A stretch of 64,000 nt of DNA from Loxodes magnus (GCA_946699065.1 CAMPDV010001242.1:1-64000), one strand, 5' to 3'; counted from the first letter of the stretch, positions 1-11,324 are shown. Made by a program: numbers and translations. Notes: generated by a model not told the origin, from the sequence alone.

Positions 1-219
1 CATTTGAATTACCTTTCTGCTCTCTAAGTGTATAGCAATGACGAAATAAAATCATTAATCTTAAAGGTGCGTAATGAAATACTCAGGAAAAATGACTCCT
101 TGTTGCATTAATAAGAGGTTGAAAGTTATTCTCTCGAGGAAAATAAACTTTAAAATGATATTCAAGATTAAACAAGTAAATTCGGCAAACAATATCTATT
201 TAAATAATCTCTGTTTGCA

Positions 220-1150
220 ATGAAAGTAACTAGAATAAATTATGAGCAAGCAAAGTAAGGATTCTACCTAAGCCCTGGTTTAAAAGGAGGAGGAAGTGGA
301 AAGTCCAAATAAAATAGATCGAAACCCAATCTAAAAGTAATAGTCTAATAAATAGACAACGGAAACTAAGCAACTAAATAACTTGGAGCAAATGAACAAA
401 TATTATCAAATTCAGAGTAAGAGATCTATTAAGAAGGATTAAAACTTATGAAAGAAGGTTTAAAGGAAAAGAGAATGGAAAAAGTACTGTAAGGAATCTA
501 AATATTTCAATAAAATAAATTCTCAAATATTAATAAACCTTTAGAACTAAGTATTTAATTTATCGACTTCATATTTAATAAAATAACAAAAGGATGAACT
601 TAGCTTTTAAAAGAGCAAATAGTAAGAAATCTACCCGAATTATTGGATATTCTACTGTAAAAGAATATAGCGGAAGAAGCATTTATTGAGAGTTAGGAAT
701 TAGTTATTCTTACTAAAAAAATTAAAGCAAGTTTAATTTTGGTAAATAAAGAAGCTTTAGGAGGGCAGAACTAGAATTTGCTCTTAATCGTAGTCTAATG
801 ATTCTTGAGAACTTACCAAGTAGAGAGAGAGGGATTACTTCGATATCTTTTTAAAATTATAAAAGTTGCTTAATGAGAAGTAGCCTTATCGTTTGGAGTA
901 GGAGCTATAGATACTGAAGCGATGGTTATTATAAAAAACGTTTTTATGTAAGGAAAAGATAAAATCTACGAAAGAATTCACAAAAACATGAATCTAAGAA
1001 TTCGGTGTCTAGAAAAGCTAGCAATGAATTTAAATGAAGCAAAACCCTCTTAAGATTTCACGGATTTTCAAGCAATTGTTTAAGGTAAAGTTTACGAAAT
1101 CAGATTTAGAACTTGCTTTTTGCTTTAAAGAATAGTTAAGAAATCTCCGT
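220..1150 (+). pseudogene. NACHT-family protein, N-terminal fragment (copy 1)
   Basis: Reading from the ATG at 220 in the ciliate code gives a protein whose closest relative in this window is the N-terminal half of the NACHT-WD40 relic at 40474-42775. Shared blocks include LKGGG near residue 25, QEIYQEG, TQLLKEQIVRNLPELLD and the very similar LSFGVGAIDTEA near residue 225. The repeated amphipathic helices suggest an ARM/HEAT-like solenoid, which is an inference. Lesions: TGA at 595-597, where copy 2 has TGG; TGA at 874-876, where copy 2 also has TGA; and a frameshift pair around 765-830. Similarity to copy 2 stops near 1150, before the P-loop, so the ATPase and WD40 parts are missing. The 3' end overlaps the minus-strand ORF at 1068-1523. 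The likely ancestral role, as in other NACHT proteins, would be a signal-sensing STAND ATPase. Confidence 0.7.
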
Positions 1151-1523
1151 TTCTGAATGTTCTGTCCTTGCATTGCACTTTTTCCTTGACTTCTTTCTTT
1201 TATATAATCTGAGTTGAGAATTTTTTTTCCAAATTTTACCATTTCCTGATGGGAAGAATTCCGTTGCTCGTTACTTTAGTTGCCATTAGTTAACATTTCT
1301 CCAGATATTAATTCTTATTTTTTTCTATTGGGGACATTTCCGTCATAGATGTTAAGTGCTGTTGCAAATGTAGCTTCTTTTTCTTGCTCTAGAAAATGTC
1401 TTTTCTTGTTTCTCTATTTCCATTGGAATTTCTTATGAAAGCTTCTACAGGTTTTCTTCCATTAATTTGAGTATTGAATCTAATTTCACTCAGTTTTTCT
1501 CGTCTTGCTCTTGCAGCAACCAT
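1068..1523 (-). CDS. Uncharacterised basic 151-aa ORF
   Basis: This is an uninterrupted minus-strand reading of 152 codons in the ciliate code, from the ATG whose first base is 1523 to a TGA at 1068-1070. It starts MVAARARREKLSEIRF and is rich in Lys, Arg, Gln and Asn with no obvious membrane segment. I recognise no domain. The Arg/Lys-rich N-terminus could be a nucleic-acid-binding or nuclear-localisation stretch (inference). Its 3' end overlaps the decayed end of the NACHT fragment on the other strand, so it may have joined that relic by insertion. Chance open frames of this length are possible in this code, so it is only a candidate. Confidence 0.4.
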
Positions 1524-2690
1524 GGCATATAATATCGAAAAAGAAACTTGAAAAACACTATAATTAAGACTTATGTAAACGAATAATCCTATACATTTTT
1601 AGTTTAAAAGTAAGTTTATATTTTTAATGAAGGAACTGGAAATATTTAAATTTTTAATCTGAATGAATTATATCAACTAGAAATCTAGATAAAATAAGTT
1701 AAGTTAATGTTTGTGCTTAAGCTGCAAAAAAGAAAATTTACATAATAGATTCAAACAGTTTACATATATAATATAGATACATAAAAGTGAGAGTCAATAA
1801 AAATTTAGTTAGTCAAACAAATGATTTAATGAATTAAAACTTTATTATATTTATTATTCTTATTTGATTAAATGAAAAAGCTTAACTATTATCAATTTTA
1901 ATTTCTATCTGAATATGAATTTCTCTGAATTAAATTTTTATTTGAAGCAAAAGTTTTCGGTAAAATATTTTTATGTCTATTCTTCTTTCAGCAGATTTTG
2001 TTCCTGCTTACCTTCAAATGCGATAGATTTCAAGAATATATATCGCTTTAAGACTTATTTTTAGTTAATTCTGAAGATAAACATGTGCTCTCGTTTGTTT
2101 TCATACATCTCAAAGTTTGAGCATTTTCTATAAATCCTAAGACCCAGTACGTAGAATAACTTATTCTGATAATACAACTTTTGTCTTTGCTTTATTTTCC
2201 TGACCTTTTTTACTTTACTCCGCTTTAGCTCAAAAATCTTCCAGTGGTCCCTCTAGTTTTTCATGAAATTCCAACAGATTCTATTGTAATACTAACTACT
2301 TCAGGTAGAGTAGTATGACTTGACTGGCTGTAGAAGTTCTAGAGCGAGATGGTAGAGTAACATAGAGATATTCTAACTTTGATGTTCTTAAAGTATGATT
2401 ATTTAGATATAAATGAAATAGTTACAATATTAACAGATTCTAGCATCTAATTAATAATTATTTTTAAACTGATATAAGCTAAATTGTTATTAGAAGTAAG
2501 ATGCTGCTAATCAAAATAACGAACTCTTTAGAAATTAAGAAATATAAGTTTAAGCAATTTTAATTGAATGTGGTAATTTATTTTTCATCAAATAAAATCT
2601 TTTGGATATTAGATATAGCAAGAAAACTTAGATTTTTATGGTATTAAAATTCGTTGTCATGTTAAAATAGTAAAATAAATCTATAATAAT
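1524..2690. other. No recognised gene; weak minus-strand reading
   Basis: Mostly AT-rich. Between about 1930 and 2405 the minus strand gives a Gln/Lys-rich reading with TGA at plausible Trp positions (for example LEDF*AKAEQ). The composition is less extreme than the flanks, but there is no recognisable domain. I would not call a gene here. Confidence 0.3.
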
Positions 2691-2699
2691 ATACTTAAA

Positions 2700-3502
2700 G
2701 TTATTAAGGTTTTGAATTTCCTGGAATTTCAACCAGTTCCTGCGGACATTTTTTTAAACGTGGGTGTGTTCCACGACCTTTTTGAAAGTGGGAGGTTACC
2801 ATTATAGACTTTCAAGTGGTCTTGCGAAGAGTTTTTATTTATAAATCCCAGTTTGCGTTATCCATAGTTTGTTAAGTTGTCTTCATATTCTTTTCTGCTC
2901 TTATTCGTTTATTCTCTTTCATTATCAGCAGTTTATTAATAAATGATTATTTGATTTGCAATATCAGCACAGTTTATTTTCTCGTTTTTATTTCGTTCTT
3001 TTTATCGATAGTTTATTTTCTATTTTTTCTAATCTTTAAATAAAGTTCCTATCGATTATTTCTTTTCCTGGATTTTATTCTACTTTTGAGTATATTGGTG
3101 TTTTTTCTATTTCCATTTTCGTGTCATATTTAAAGTTTTATTATGACTAAGTTCAGAGTTGTTCTTCCGTTATCAAATTGCTTTGAATGAGCTGTCTTCT
3201 GAGTATTAATAATTCGTTGTTTTAATCCTCTAGGCTATTCATTAATTCTCTTATTTTTCTCCTTAGTTATAAGCTGTTTCTTCATACTTTGAAATTAATT
3301 TTTACATTTTATCTAATTAAATTTAAAGTTTTCGATCAGCTTCTTTCTTAGGTTATCTTATCTCTATAGGTCCTACCATCACTTTACCTTCTGATGACGA
3401 ACTTGACTCCTCTCGTTGCTATTGTTTTTTCTAAATTTCTTTTGCCGCTTTTCTCTTTAGGTTTTTAAGTTAATTCTTTGAGAGTCGAAGAGATTAATCC
3501 AT
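2700..3502 (-). pseudogene. Coiled-coil plus CCHC zinc-knuckle protein (gag/ORF1-like, copy 1)
   Basis: The start is the minus-strand ATG at 3502 (MDQSLRLSKNQ). A Gln/Glu/Lys-rich coiled coil fills the first 150 residues or so, broken by a frameshift near 3250. It is followed by a MEIE motif and a zinc knuckle of exact CX2CX4HX4C spacing at about 2928-2970. The knuckle reads C-x-YCKSNNHLLINC, with TGA at the x position. A Trp/Gln/Arg-rich tail follows. The same order (coiled coil, MEIE, knuckle) occurs in the gene at 21821-23241, so the two are paralogues. Zinc-knuckle proteins like this are typical of the RNA-binding ORF1/gag of retroelements; no reverse transcriptase adjoins it. TGA codons at 2883, 2919, 2925 and 2964 interrupt the frame, while three Trp codons nearby are TGG. 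Confidence 0.7.
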
Positions 3503-4150
3503 TTTTTATTACTTAAATAAAAAATAGAAGCTAAACATATAAGCGATAAAATAATAGAATATTATTATCCTATAGAGTAAAATAGAATAATATCTATAGT
3601 AAATAATATATTTCATTCATACTTATCTATTTTTTATTTTTAGCTTATGTAAAAAAGAATCTTAACAATGCTATTATAAGTTTCTAAATCCCTTCTCACA
3701 GGATTAAATCAAGCTCATCACAAAATTCTTATTCATTCTAAAAAATAATTTCTTACAAATATAATTTCCTAGAATTATTTCCATTCTGTATTTGACATTG
3801 CTTATACAAAGATATAATATTATTTTATCAAATAGTTAAAAAAGCCAAAATATTTGAAATATTGTTAGTAAAGAAAAAGAGCTGCTAGCATTAGTCTTAA
3901 TAAAATAGTAATAATTTATTAAATTTGATTTAAAAATAGTATTACACATATCATTCTTATAAATTAAGATGATAAATAGATTAGAAAATTGATAATACTT
4001 ATTAGCTTTTTGAATGATGGTAAATAGTGTAAATATTATAAAAAGCTAAGTAAACTATTAATTTTATTATTATGGATATTTTTTTGATAGCTTTTAATTA
4101 TTTCTATTATTATATTCTATTTATGTGGCTAAGACTTTGAAGAAATTTAT
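3503..4150. other. AT-rich DNA, no feature seen
   Basis: About 80 percent A+T. Neither strand gives a convincing reading, repeat or RNA gene. Confidence 0.5.
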
Positions 4151-4159
4151 CATATTTGG

Positions 4160-5340
4160 ATCGTTAATAATATGCAGATATTTTTGAGGAATTTGAAAGT
4201 CATAAAGCTCTTAAAGAAAAGAACAAGAAGAAATTAATTATTTATGACTAAAACTATATAAACAAACATTTCTCAAGGAATCAAATTCCTAAAATATAAG
4301 GGTTCATCAAAAATTTTTATTCCAAATTACTAAAAAGTATCTTGAATATTTAAGCTACAAGATGAGTTTTTAGAAGAGTTGCTGGAAGAAAAAATAGAAA
4401 CAGTTTACCAAGACAATAAACAAAAATATATGATAGAGAAAGAACAAGAAGAGGTTTGATTGACATTTACAAACTTTTATTTTTAAACATATTTGTAATA
4501 TTTATAGACTAAGCTATTTCTATTGCAACCATGTCCCAATATTCTTAAATACTAAACTATTATATTTTAATATATTTAAAAAATAAATTAAAAGTATTAA
4601 ACTTTCTAAAATCTAGATAAAAAAGGTAAAAAAGAAAAATTAATATTGAGAAAAACTGAAATCTCCTAAAGTTCCTTCTTCTTTTGAAAAAGACTTAAGT
4701 TAGGCAGGAGTGTAAGGTTTAGAAGAGCCTGATACCATGGAAAGACTTTCAAATTAAATTTACACATTGAAAATAGGACAGAAAAGTAGGATGAAACTAT
4801 CTTCAATCTGTCAGAATGAATCTGAGAATTACTCACGAATAGAAGATTTAAGTAAGGAAACTTAATATCTGCGAAGGTAATTAATACAGAGCATAATCTT
4901 TGTAGAATAATAATTTAATATATAATCAAAATAAAATATTATTCAAAATGATTAAATGAAAATATCATATTTTTGAGAATAAAAAAGAAGAAAATAAGTA
5001 AATAGATCAAGACCAATAAAAATAAAAATATTGAGCATTTACAAAAAAATGTAAGGCATAAAAAAAATTTCTTTAAGGTAAAAAGTTGCTGATTTTGATA
5101 GCCATTTACCTATTTATATAAGAAATGCTAAAGCTATTTGAACTTCAAAAAGCAAGAAAATGAAGAGCGTGAAAATACTTTGAGTGATAGAGAATGAAGC
5201 ATACAAAAAAAATAAAAAGAACTATACCAAGAAAAGATATTTGGTAACCATCCAAATTTATAAATAGTCATGGTATCCATTCACAAACAAAATTGATTGA
5301 TAGACCTGGTAAAATTCCAGGAAAAGCAAAGTTAATTAAA
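4160..5340 (+). pseudogene. Exon-like fragments of an uncharacterised gene
   Basis: Three plus-strand blocks have coding-like composition, separated by AT-rich gaps that could be introns. Block 1, about 4165-4458, is Lys/Glu-rich (EEFESHKALKEKNKKK, then LQDEFLEELLEEKIE after a frameshift). Block 2, about 4620-4878, contains KSPKVPSSFEKDLSQAGVQ and SRIEDLSKETQYLRR and is followed directly by GTAATT, a possible 5' splice site. Block 3, about 5140-5340, contains FGNHPNLQIVMVSIHKQN with an in-frame TGA just after it. I recognise no family. The exon/intron pattern resembles an ordinary ciliate nuclear gene rather than a transposon ORF, but it cannot be assembled into one intact frame. Confidence 0.35.
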
Positions 5341-5627
5341 TACATAATCATAATAATAGCAATAATCTTTATATATTTAGATCTTTAAATTTATTCCTTT
5401 TTTATACATTTTAAATTTTAGAACTTTAGTTTGAAAATTTAAATTTAATAAAGTTTAATTTTATTTTTCGTTTTACTTATTTTACTTATTGACTATGATT
5501 TATATAATTTAAATTAAAAATTAATTTAGCTAATTTATTATTGTAAGTTGCTTTTTTTATTTATTTTTAAATGAAATATTTTATGCTTATTTTCAGACTA
5601 CATAGCACAATATTTATTATTATATTG

Positions 5628-5975
5628 CGAGCTTCATCAGAGGTGGGGAATTTAAGTACCCATAATTGACACATGTCGTCCTCTGCTTTGGTGATGCAAT
5701 GAGACACAATCCTGCCATGTCCTTGGACCTCCAGCAAGTATTAAAGATTACGAGTATTCTAAAATAATATCAGTATTGAACATTTTTATCAGTATCTGAA
5801 TAATTATACCAGTATTGAACAAGGTTTATCAGTATCTGATAATTTTATCAGTAACAAACATTCTTGTCAGTATGAAACATTTTTTTTAAAGAGCTGCGCA
5901 CCAACGAGAGTGCTACACGCTCTATAATCAAATTTATTTATTATTTATTTATTTATTTATTTATTTATTATAAAA
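5628..5975 (+). repeat. Left inverted-repeat arm of the Tlr-like element
   Basis: Outer unique block 5628-5755, degenerate array of about six 19-bp units at 5764-5880, hairpin at 5891-5922, then a (TTTA)n tail to about 5975. It is the inverse of 10440-11262, but its 19-bp array is five times shorter and more diverged. Confidence 0.85.
5891..5922 (+). repeat. Conserved hairpin, copy H1
   Basis: Runs from GAGCTGCGCACC to GCTACACGCTC, with outer arms GAGC/GCTC. It is followed directly by ATAATCAAATTT and seven or more TTTA repeats. Same family as H2-H7. Confidence 0.8.
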
Positions 5976-6375
5976 TGAAAATTTGTTATAACTTATATCT
6001 TATAAACTTATTTTAAAATCTCTCCTAAAATATTTTATATAAGCCATTATCAAAAACGTTCTAATTTTTGAATAAAATAAGAAGCACTTTAAATGATTAT
6101 AATATAAATGGATACATTTAAATCTTTAATAAATAAGATCTGAAATTTATTTTTCTAACAAAAATTTGATTTATTCAAGTCTTTTCGTCTCTATTTTATT
6201 ATAATTAAAACTTATTTTTCTTTCATTCTTTTATATAAGTATCATTAAATATTTACAACTCATTTTATTTTGATAGAGATTAATAAGTAAATTAAAGATT
6301 TTTTTAAAAGAGTATTTTAATTTAATTGTATGAAAATCTAATTTATGAAATTAAAGGTTAATCAGTTTGCTAGCA

Positions 6376-7205
6376 AGTTATTTAAGGCCTTATTATCTAT
6401 TGAAAGATTTTTTCTTCGGCTACCTTCTGGCACTAACTCTTGTTGATCTATTAGTAGCTTCATGATAAGGTCCTTAAAATTCATATTTTTCTCGTCCTAA
6501 ATAGAATCTTCTTAATCAGAACGACTTCATCCTCTATTTAGCTTAATATTCGTCAGAATATTCTTCTTATCTTAGGAGGAATGTGTGAAAAGACAGATTT
6601 ATGTAAAAAAAATTTTTGTCAGAATCAGTACACTATCAACCGGCCTGAATATGTAGTTTGTGGGTATTTAACAAATGATTTACCTTACACCAATCAAGTT
6701 ATCGAATATCCTCTGTTTGCCTAATATTGTCCTAGTCCCAAAATTTCCAGAGAGCCGTGCGCAATAGGATACTCCTTCTCTTGATAAAAACTATAAAATC
6801 TCATCGAGAATTTTCCTTCCATTCATAACTAAGGCGAAGCTTTTCCCGCTATATTAAGATTTTTAATTGTAGAAATCTAGCTTAGAATTCGAGAGGAAAT
6901 TAATTTCACAAAACCTATGGAAAATCAAATGAGAGCCTTCTACATCAGTTTTTCCAACTCGTCCTCTTATGAATGATATAGAATTTATCAAAGCCCGAGT
7001 CTATGAGGAGGTGTTTGATAGCAGTTAGAGAGTGGCAATTCATACTTTTCCCAAATTCCTTCTAGATACCTATAGGAGGACTCTCACAATTCTGAAGGGC
7101 TTAAAAATCCTTTCTCTAAGCGTTGGTTTTCCCTCAATCCCCTTCTTTCCAATTGTGGATTCCTTGAAGGTCCTGTACGTGATCAAACATCTATCATCAG
7201 ATAAT
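6376..7205 (-). pseudogene. Uncharacterised ORF inside the Tlr-like element
   Basis: One minus-strand frame stays open for about 270 codons and ends at a TGA near 6376 (C-terminus SIDNKALNNLLAN). Only two internal TGA codons interrupt it (GKV*IATL and NRG*SRSD), and both could be mutated Trp. This stretch is clearly less AT-rich than its surroundings. Blocks include LITYRTFKE near the N-terminus, GRVGKTDVEGSHLIF, SGKSFALVMNGRKILDEIL and LSREGVSYCARLSGNFGTR. LITYRTF faintly recalls the start of RasGEF N-terminal domains, but the rest does not support that, so no function is assigned. It may be cargo of the element or an older resident. A competing plus-strand reading is discussed among the rejected items. 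Confidence 0.5.
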
Positions 7206-8390
7206 TTTTTATATTTTAATTAAAACAAAAATTAAAGTTAAAATTATATTTGGAAGTCTAAGTTCCACTTAAAATCAAAATTACGTCTTATTTAATTAAA
7301 ACAGATTTTTCAAGTAATTTCATTCTTACGTGACATTTTCAAAACTTTCATGTCATAAATATTGTTTTTCATTTTTCATTTGCTTAATTTATGAAAATTT
7401 TGTAATGCTTTTGAGTAGCTAACTAATGTTATCTATTCAGGTTAATTTAATAAAGAAAATTTTCCAATAATCTTATTAAATGAGATCAAAAAATAAATTT
7501 TGTTGATGAAGTTTTTAAAAAACTATTCTTTTTCTTTTCATTGTCAACTCAACGCAAAATTAGAATTAATCCCACTTTATTACAGTATCAAGTCTATAAT
7601 TGCTTGTTCTTCTATAATACTTACAGCTAGAAATTTACTTAATTATGCCAAATCTATCTTTTAAGCTATCTCTATTAAGCAATTTTGCTTATTCCATTGT
7701 TATAAGTTTAAAAATACATGACAAATACTTTCCGAATAAACTTTAATTAGTTACAATTTTTTAGTTCCAATCATAGTAAACTTTCCTATCTGAATCTTAA
7801 TATTTACTATTAATTATCTAAATAAATTACTTATAAAGCGTAAAAATATATAAATTTTATTCTCAAAGATATTAACTGCTTTAGTATAGACTATGTAATA
7901 TCTTTTAGATACTTGCCTATTAAATTAGCAAGTTATATTTAGACTAAATTTAGCATTATCCAATTTTATTTATTTTACTAAAATACAAAATTGTGTATAT
8001 ATATTTTAAATATGCTTTAATCATGCTTACAGTATTAGTATTTGCATATAAAATTTCTATTAGAACTATTTTGGAAAATTAAAATATTAATTTGCTAAGT
8101 AGCTGTGATTGTTTTTAAAAACGTATATAACTTGAACTACTAAATATTTGAAGAATCAAATAATGAAACTAGAAGGAAAATTAACTTTTAAGTCTATTTT
8201 TTTACATTTAACAGAAAATATAATTATAGTTGTTTATACTTGGAGCAAATAGGTTCGATTATTCGAAAAAAACTGATCTTTTTTATAAAAACATTGAATT
8301 AACAATAATAGAGCTTGCTTAAATCTATTTAATCAAAATAACTTTTCTACAAGAAAGGGAGAAATTATTTTAAACGTTAGAAAACAATTT
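7206..8390. other. AT-rich interior of the Tlr-like element, no feature seen
   Basis: No coding-like reading, repeat or RNA gene on either strand. Confidence 0.5.
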
Positions 8391-8391
8391 G

Positions 8392-9170
8392 AGAGTATCG
8401 TACAAATGTGGAAGACAGATGGACAATAGAACTATGCTAATTAAATTATAATATAGAATGTTTTGATTCGACGAATTTATAAAAGGAACAGCAAATTATT
8501 TAAGATATAGCAAATATAGAAAAGATTAAATATATTATATCTTCAAAGTAGGACAAGGTGCAATGGAAGTCAAGATTGCTTAAAAGAAAGACATTTAGTG
8601 GAAAAAATGAATATCCGTTGTGCAATAAATCAAAAGAAGATGAAAGATACATAATAGAAGAAAGCGAAGAATATACTGAAGGAAGAGAAAAGTGTGAAAG
8701 GAATCTTGAAGAACTACATTAAACTGAAGTGGTCTTTAATTATTCTATGTAATACGAAGTACTGCTAAATTTGAAAAATTTATAAGAAAATAAGGAATAA
8801 AACATAGGATATAAGTAGACTAAATAACAAAAAATTATATAAAAATAATCTTAAATCAGAGGAAAAAGGATATCAAGAAGGAATAATTGGTTCAAAGAAA
8901 GAAATAGGAAAATATTATAGGGCTGAAAAAGGAAAATTCATTTTATTATATAAAAACCTAATACAAAGGAAAATATATAGAAATAATAATGCAGCAGTAA
9001 TTCAAGAAAAAATTCAAAAGGCTTATGGAGAGGGAATAGTGAAGAAAAGATTAGTAAATAGTGAAATTCTGTATTAGAAGGAAGAAAAAGAATAAAAAGA
9101 GATTGAAATAATGGAGGAATATTTCTTACCACAAAAGGTATTCTGGATGAAGAATTTTAATTAAATTGAC
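8392..9170 (+). pseudogene. LINE 3' fragment (ORF2 C-terminus)
   Basis: An open reading from 8392 contains KVQWKSRLLKRKTFSGKNE followed by a Cys/His-like pattern (YPLCNKSKEDERYIIEES). It matches the position and style of the C-terminal zinc region of LINE ORF2 proteins (C-x-C, then E-x-x-H-I, then C), although several metal ligands are lost. A frameshift near 8900 moves the frame to a second open stretch (KAYGEGIVKKRLVNSEIL) that runs to about 9170. The fragment is followed on the same strand by hairpin H2 and a T-run, as expected for a LINE 3' end. It lacks reverse transcriptase and is 5'-truncated, the usual fate of LINE copies. Confidence 0.5.
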
Positions 9171-9178
9171 TTTTTTAT

Positions 9179-9211
9179 AGTGCTACGCACCATTGAGGTG
9201 CTTGCGCATTT
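9179..9211 (+). repeat. Conserved hairpin, copy H2, with T-rich tail
   Basis: Core GCACC-attga-GGTGC. It is followed by TTTTAATCATAG and a run of 14 T. The orientation matches the LINE fragment just upstream. Confidence 0.7.
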
Positions 9212-9224
9212 TAATCATAGTTTT

Positions 9225-10440
9225 TTTTTTTTTATTCAAAAAATTTCAGTACTTTAAGATTATAAAAAGAATAAAAATAAAGGAAAAATTATCTTAAAAT
9301 ATCATAAATTAAATACCTATTTCAATCAAATCCAGCTTATAAATTTCATAAACTAAAGTTTATTTTAATGATAATTATAATTATAAGTATAAGTCACTTT
9401 CATTTTAAAGATTAATCTTATATTTATCAAGAAAGAGCACATTAAGGAGTAGAAATATAATATTTGCAAGACAATACTTAGAATCTAAAAAATAGTTATT
9501 ATTCTTTATTAAATATCTTAATATTACTGATAGAATATATTATGTGTAGCATATAAGTTAATACACAGAAGTATTTATAAGAATAAATAAGCATTTTTTC
9601 AATTTTGTAAGAAACATTTAATTTTTTATATTTAAAGAAACACAATAATGACAACTGTATAAAGGTTTATAGGTAAAATAGAAAATGATAAAAATGTGTT
9701 TCTTGAATTACATAAGCAAGCAGTATATTTAAGAGACTATTTCTATTCATAAGCTAATATTTTGCTTTTCAGTAGGAACTCAGTATTCATCACTAAGTGG
9801 TAACACTAGTATAATATGTTTTTATATTGAAAATTTTTACAAATTTGATTATATTTTCACTAATAAATAATGAGCAAATATTATTTAAGATTTTAAAAGT
9901 AATTTAATATTAAAAGGGAAGGATAAAAATAACTTAATTCTAAATGACAAAAATTATTTTGCAAGGATTTAATAAAAAATAAATTCCTTTAATTGATAAA
10001 TTTGAATTAGAACTTTATTCTTTTGTAAAAGTAGCGTCTCGAAAAATTTAATAGCAAGACTTTAACTTAAAGGATTTACTGACTTAAGAAAAAATAAAGA
10101 TACAAGTTAGAAAAAGAGAAATAAATGAAGGAAAATATTTATATTTAGTATGCTTTTAATATTTATATTTTATATTATAAACATTACAATTAAATCTCAA
10201 TATTACTAAATATCGAAATTTTTGTATCACAAAAGTTTCTTAGAGTAAAAAATTAAAGTAAAATAGAGATTCATATTACAAAAGAACTAGTAAAATGAAA
10301 AAAGTATTAATATTTTGCAAAAGCATATTATTTAAACTACTTCCTACTTATTTTATTTGATTTTTTTTCAGAGTTATTATTAAAATACTTATTATTATTA
10401 AAGTAGAAGATCATTGATTTTACAAAAATATGATCAAAAA
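9225..10440. other. AT-rich interior of the Tlr-like element, no feature seen
   Basis: Above 80 percent A+T. No coding-like reading or repeat. Confidence 0.5.
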
Positions 10441-10501
10441 CAGTATAATAACTTTATTTTTTATAATTAAATAAATAAATAATTAAATAAATTTGATTAT
10501 A

Positions 10502-10533
10502 GAGCGCGTAGCGCTCTCGTTGGTGCGCAGCTC
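10502..10533 (-). repeat. Conserved hairpin, copy H3
   Basis: GAGCGCGTAGCG...GGTGCGCAGCTC; the inverse partner of H1, with its tail toward 10440. Confidence 0.8.
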
Positions 10534-10547
10534 TTTAAAAAAAATGT

Positions 10548-11116
10548 TTCATACTGACAAGAATGTTTGTTACTGATATAATTATTCAGTACTGATAAAA
10601 ATGTTCAATACTGGTATAATTATTCAGTACTGATAAAAATGTTCAATACTGATATAATTATTCAGTACTGATAAAAATGTTCAATACTGGTATAATTATT
10701 CAGTACTGATAAAAATGTTCAATACTGATATAATTATTCAGTACTGATAAAATGTTCAATACTGGTATAATTATTCAGTACTGATAAAAATGTTCAATAC
10801 TGATATAATTATTCAGTACTGATAAAAATGTTCAATACTGGTATAATTATTCAGTACTGATAAAAATGTTCAATACTGGTATAATTATTCAGTACTGATA
10901 AAAATGTTCAATACTGATATAATTATTCAGTACTGATAAAAATGTTCAATACTGGTATAATTATTCAGTACTGATAAAAATGTTCAATACTGATATAATT
11001 ATTCAGTACTGATAAAAATGTTCAATACTGGAATAATTATTCAGTACTGATAAAAATGTTCAATACTGGTATAATTATTCAGTACTGATAAAAATGTTCA
11101 ATACTGATATTATTAT
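10548..11116. repeat. Tandem array of two alternating 19-bp units
   Basis: About 30 units. The two types are TTCAGTACTGATAAAAATG and TTCAATACTGGTATAATTA, the latter with a GATATAATTA variant. They alternate as a 38-bp higher-order unit, with a single one-base deletion near 10750. Both types share a TACTG core. The outermost units are the most diverged. Confidence 0.95.
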
Positions 11117-11324
11117 AGAATACTCGTAATCTTTAATACTTGCTGGAGGTCCAAGGACATGGCAGGATTGTGTCTCATTGCATCACCAAAGCAGAGGACG
11201 ACATGTGTCAATTATGAGTACTTAAATTCCCCACCTCTGATGAAGCTCGCAATATTATTTCTTTTTCGTTCCAGTATTAAAAATAAACGAAACCAAGTCA
11301 AGCCAGTGTTGAAGGTCTAAGAAT

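Larger units (their letters stand above)
5628..11262. mobile_element. Tlr-like element with long inverted repeats and 19-bp tandem units
   Basis: A 5.6-kb element is bounded by long inverted repeats. The left arm begins GCGAGCTTCATCAGAGGT at 5628 and the right arm ends with its exact complement at 11262. Each arm has, from outside in, a GC-richer unique block of about 130 bp, a tandem array of two alternating 19-bp units, a hairpin, and a TTTA-rich tail facing inward. Two different 19-bp repeats inside long inverted repeats is the arrangement I recall for Tetrahymena Tlr elements, which are large germline-limited Maverick-like transposons. This copy is far too short for a full set of Tlr genes, and I see no integrase or polymerase. 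The interior holds a minus-strand ORF (6376-7205), a LINE 3' fragment (8392-9170) and AT-rich filler, so it is a deleted or non-autonomous derivative. Confidence 0.8.
10440..11262 (-). repeat. Right inverted-repeat arm of the Tlr-like element
   Basis: Inverse of 5628-5975: TTTA-rich tail on the inner side, hairpin H3, expanded 19-bp array at 10548-11116, then the outer unique block ending in the complement of the left terminus. At about 820 bp it is close to the arm length I recall for Tlr1 (825 bp). Confidence 0.85.

Noticed and set aside
6581-7400. Plus-strand reading starting MCEKTDLCKKNFC and a later RGS-like stretch (YEEVFDSSQRVAIHTFPKF)
   Set aside because: It needs several frames broken by TGA within short distances, whereas the opposite strand holds one frame for about 270 codons with two TGA. 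The RGS resemblance is limited to one short block.
10548-11116. Regular array that could be mistaken for a CRISPR
   Set aside because: Units are contiguous 19-mers with no unique spacers, inside a transposon arm of a eukaryote.
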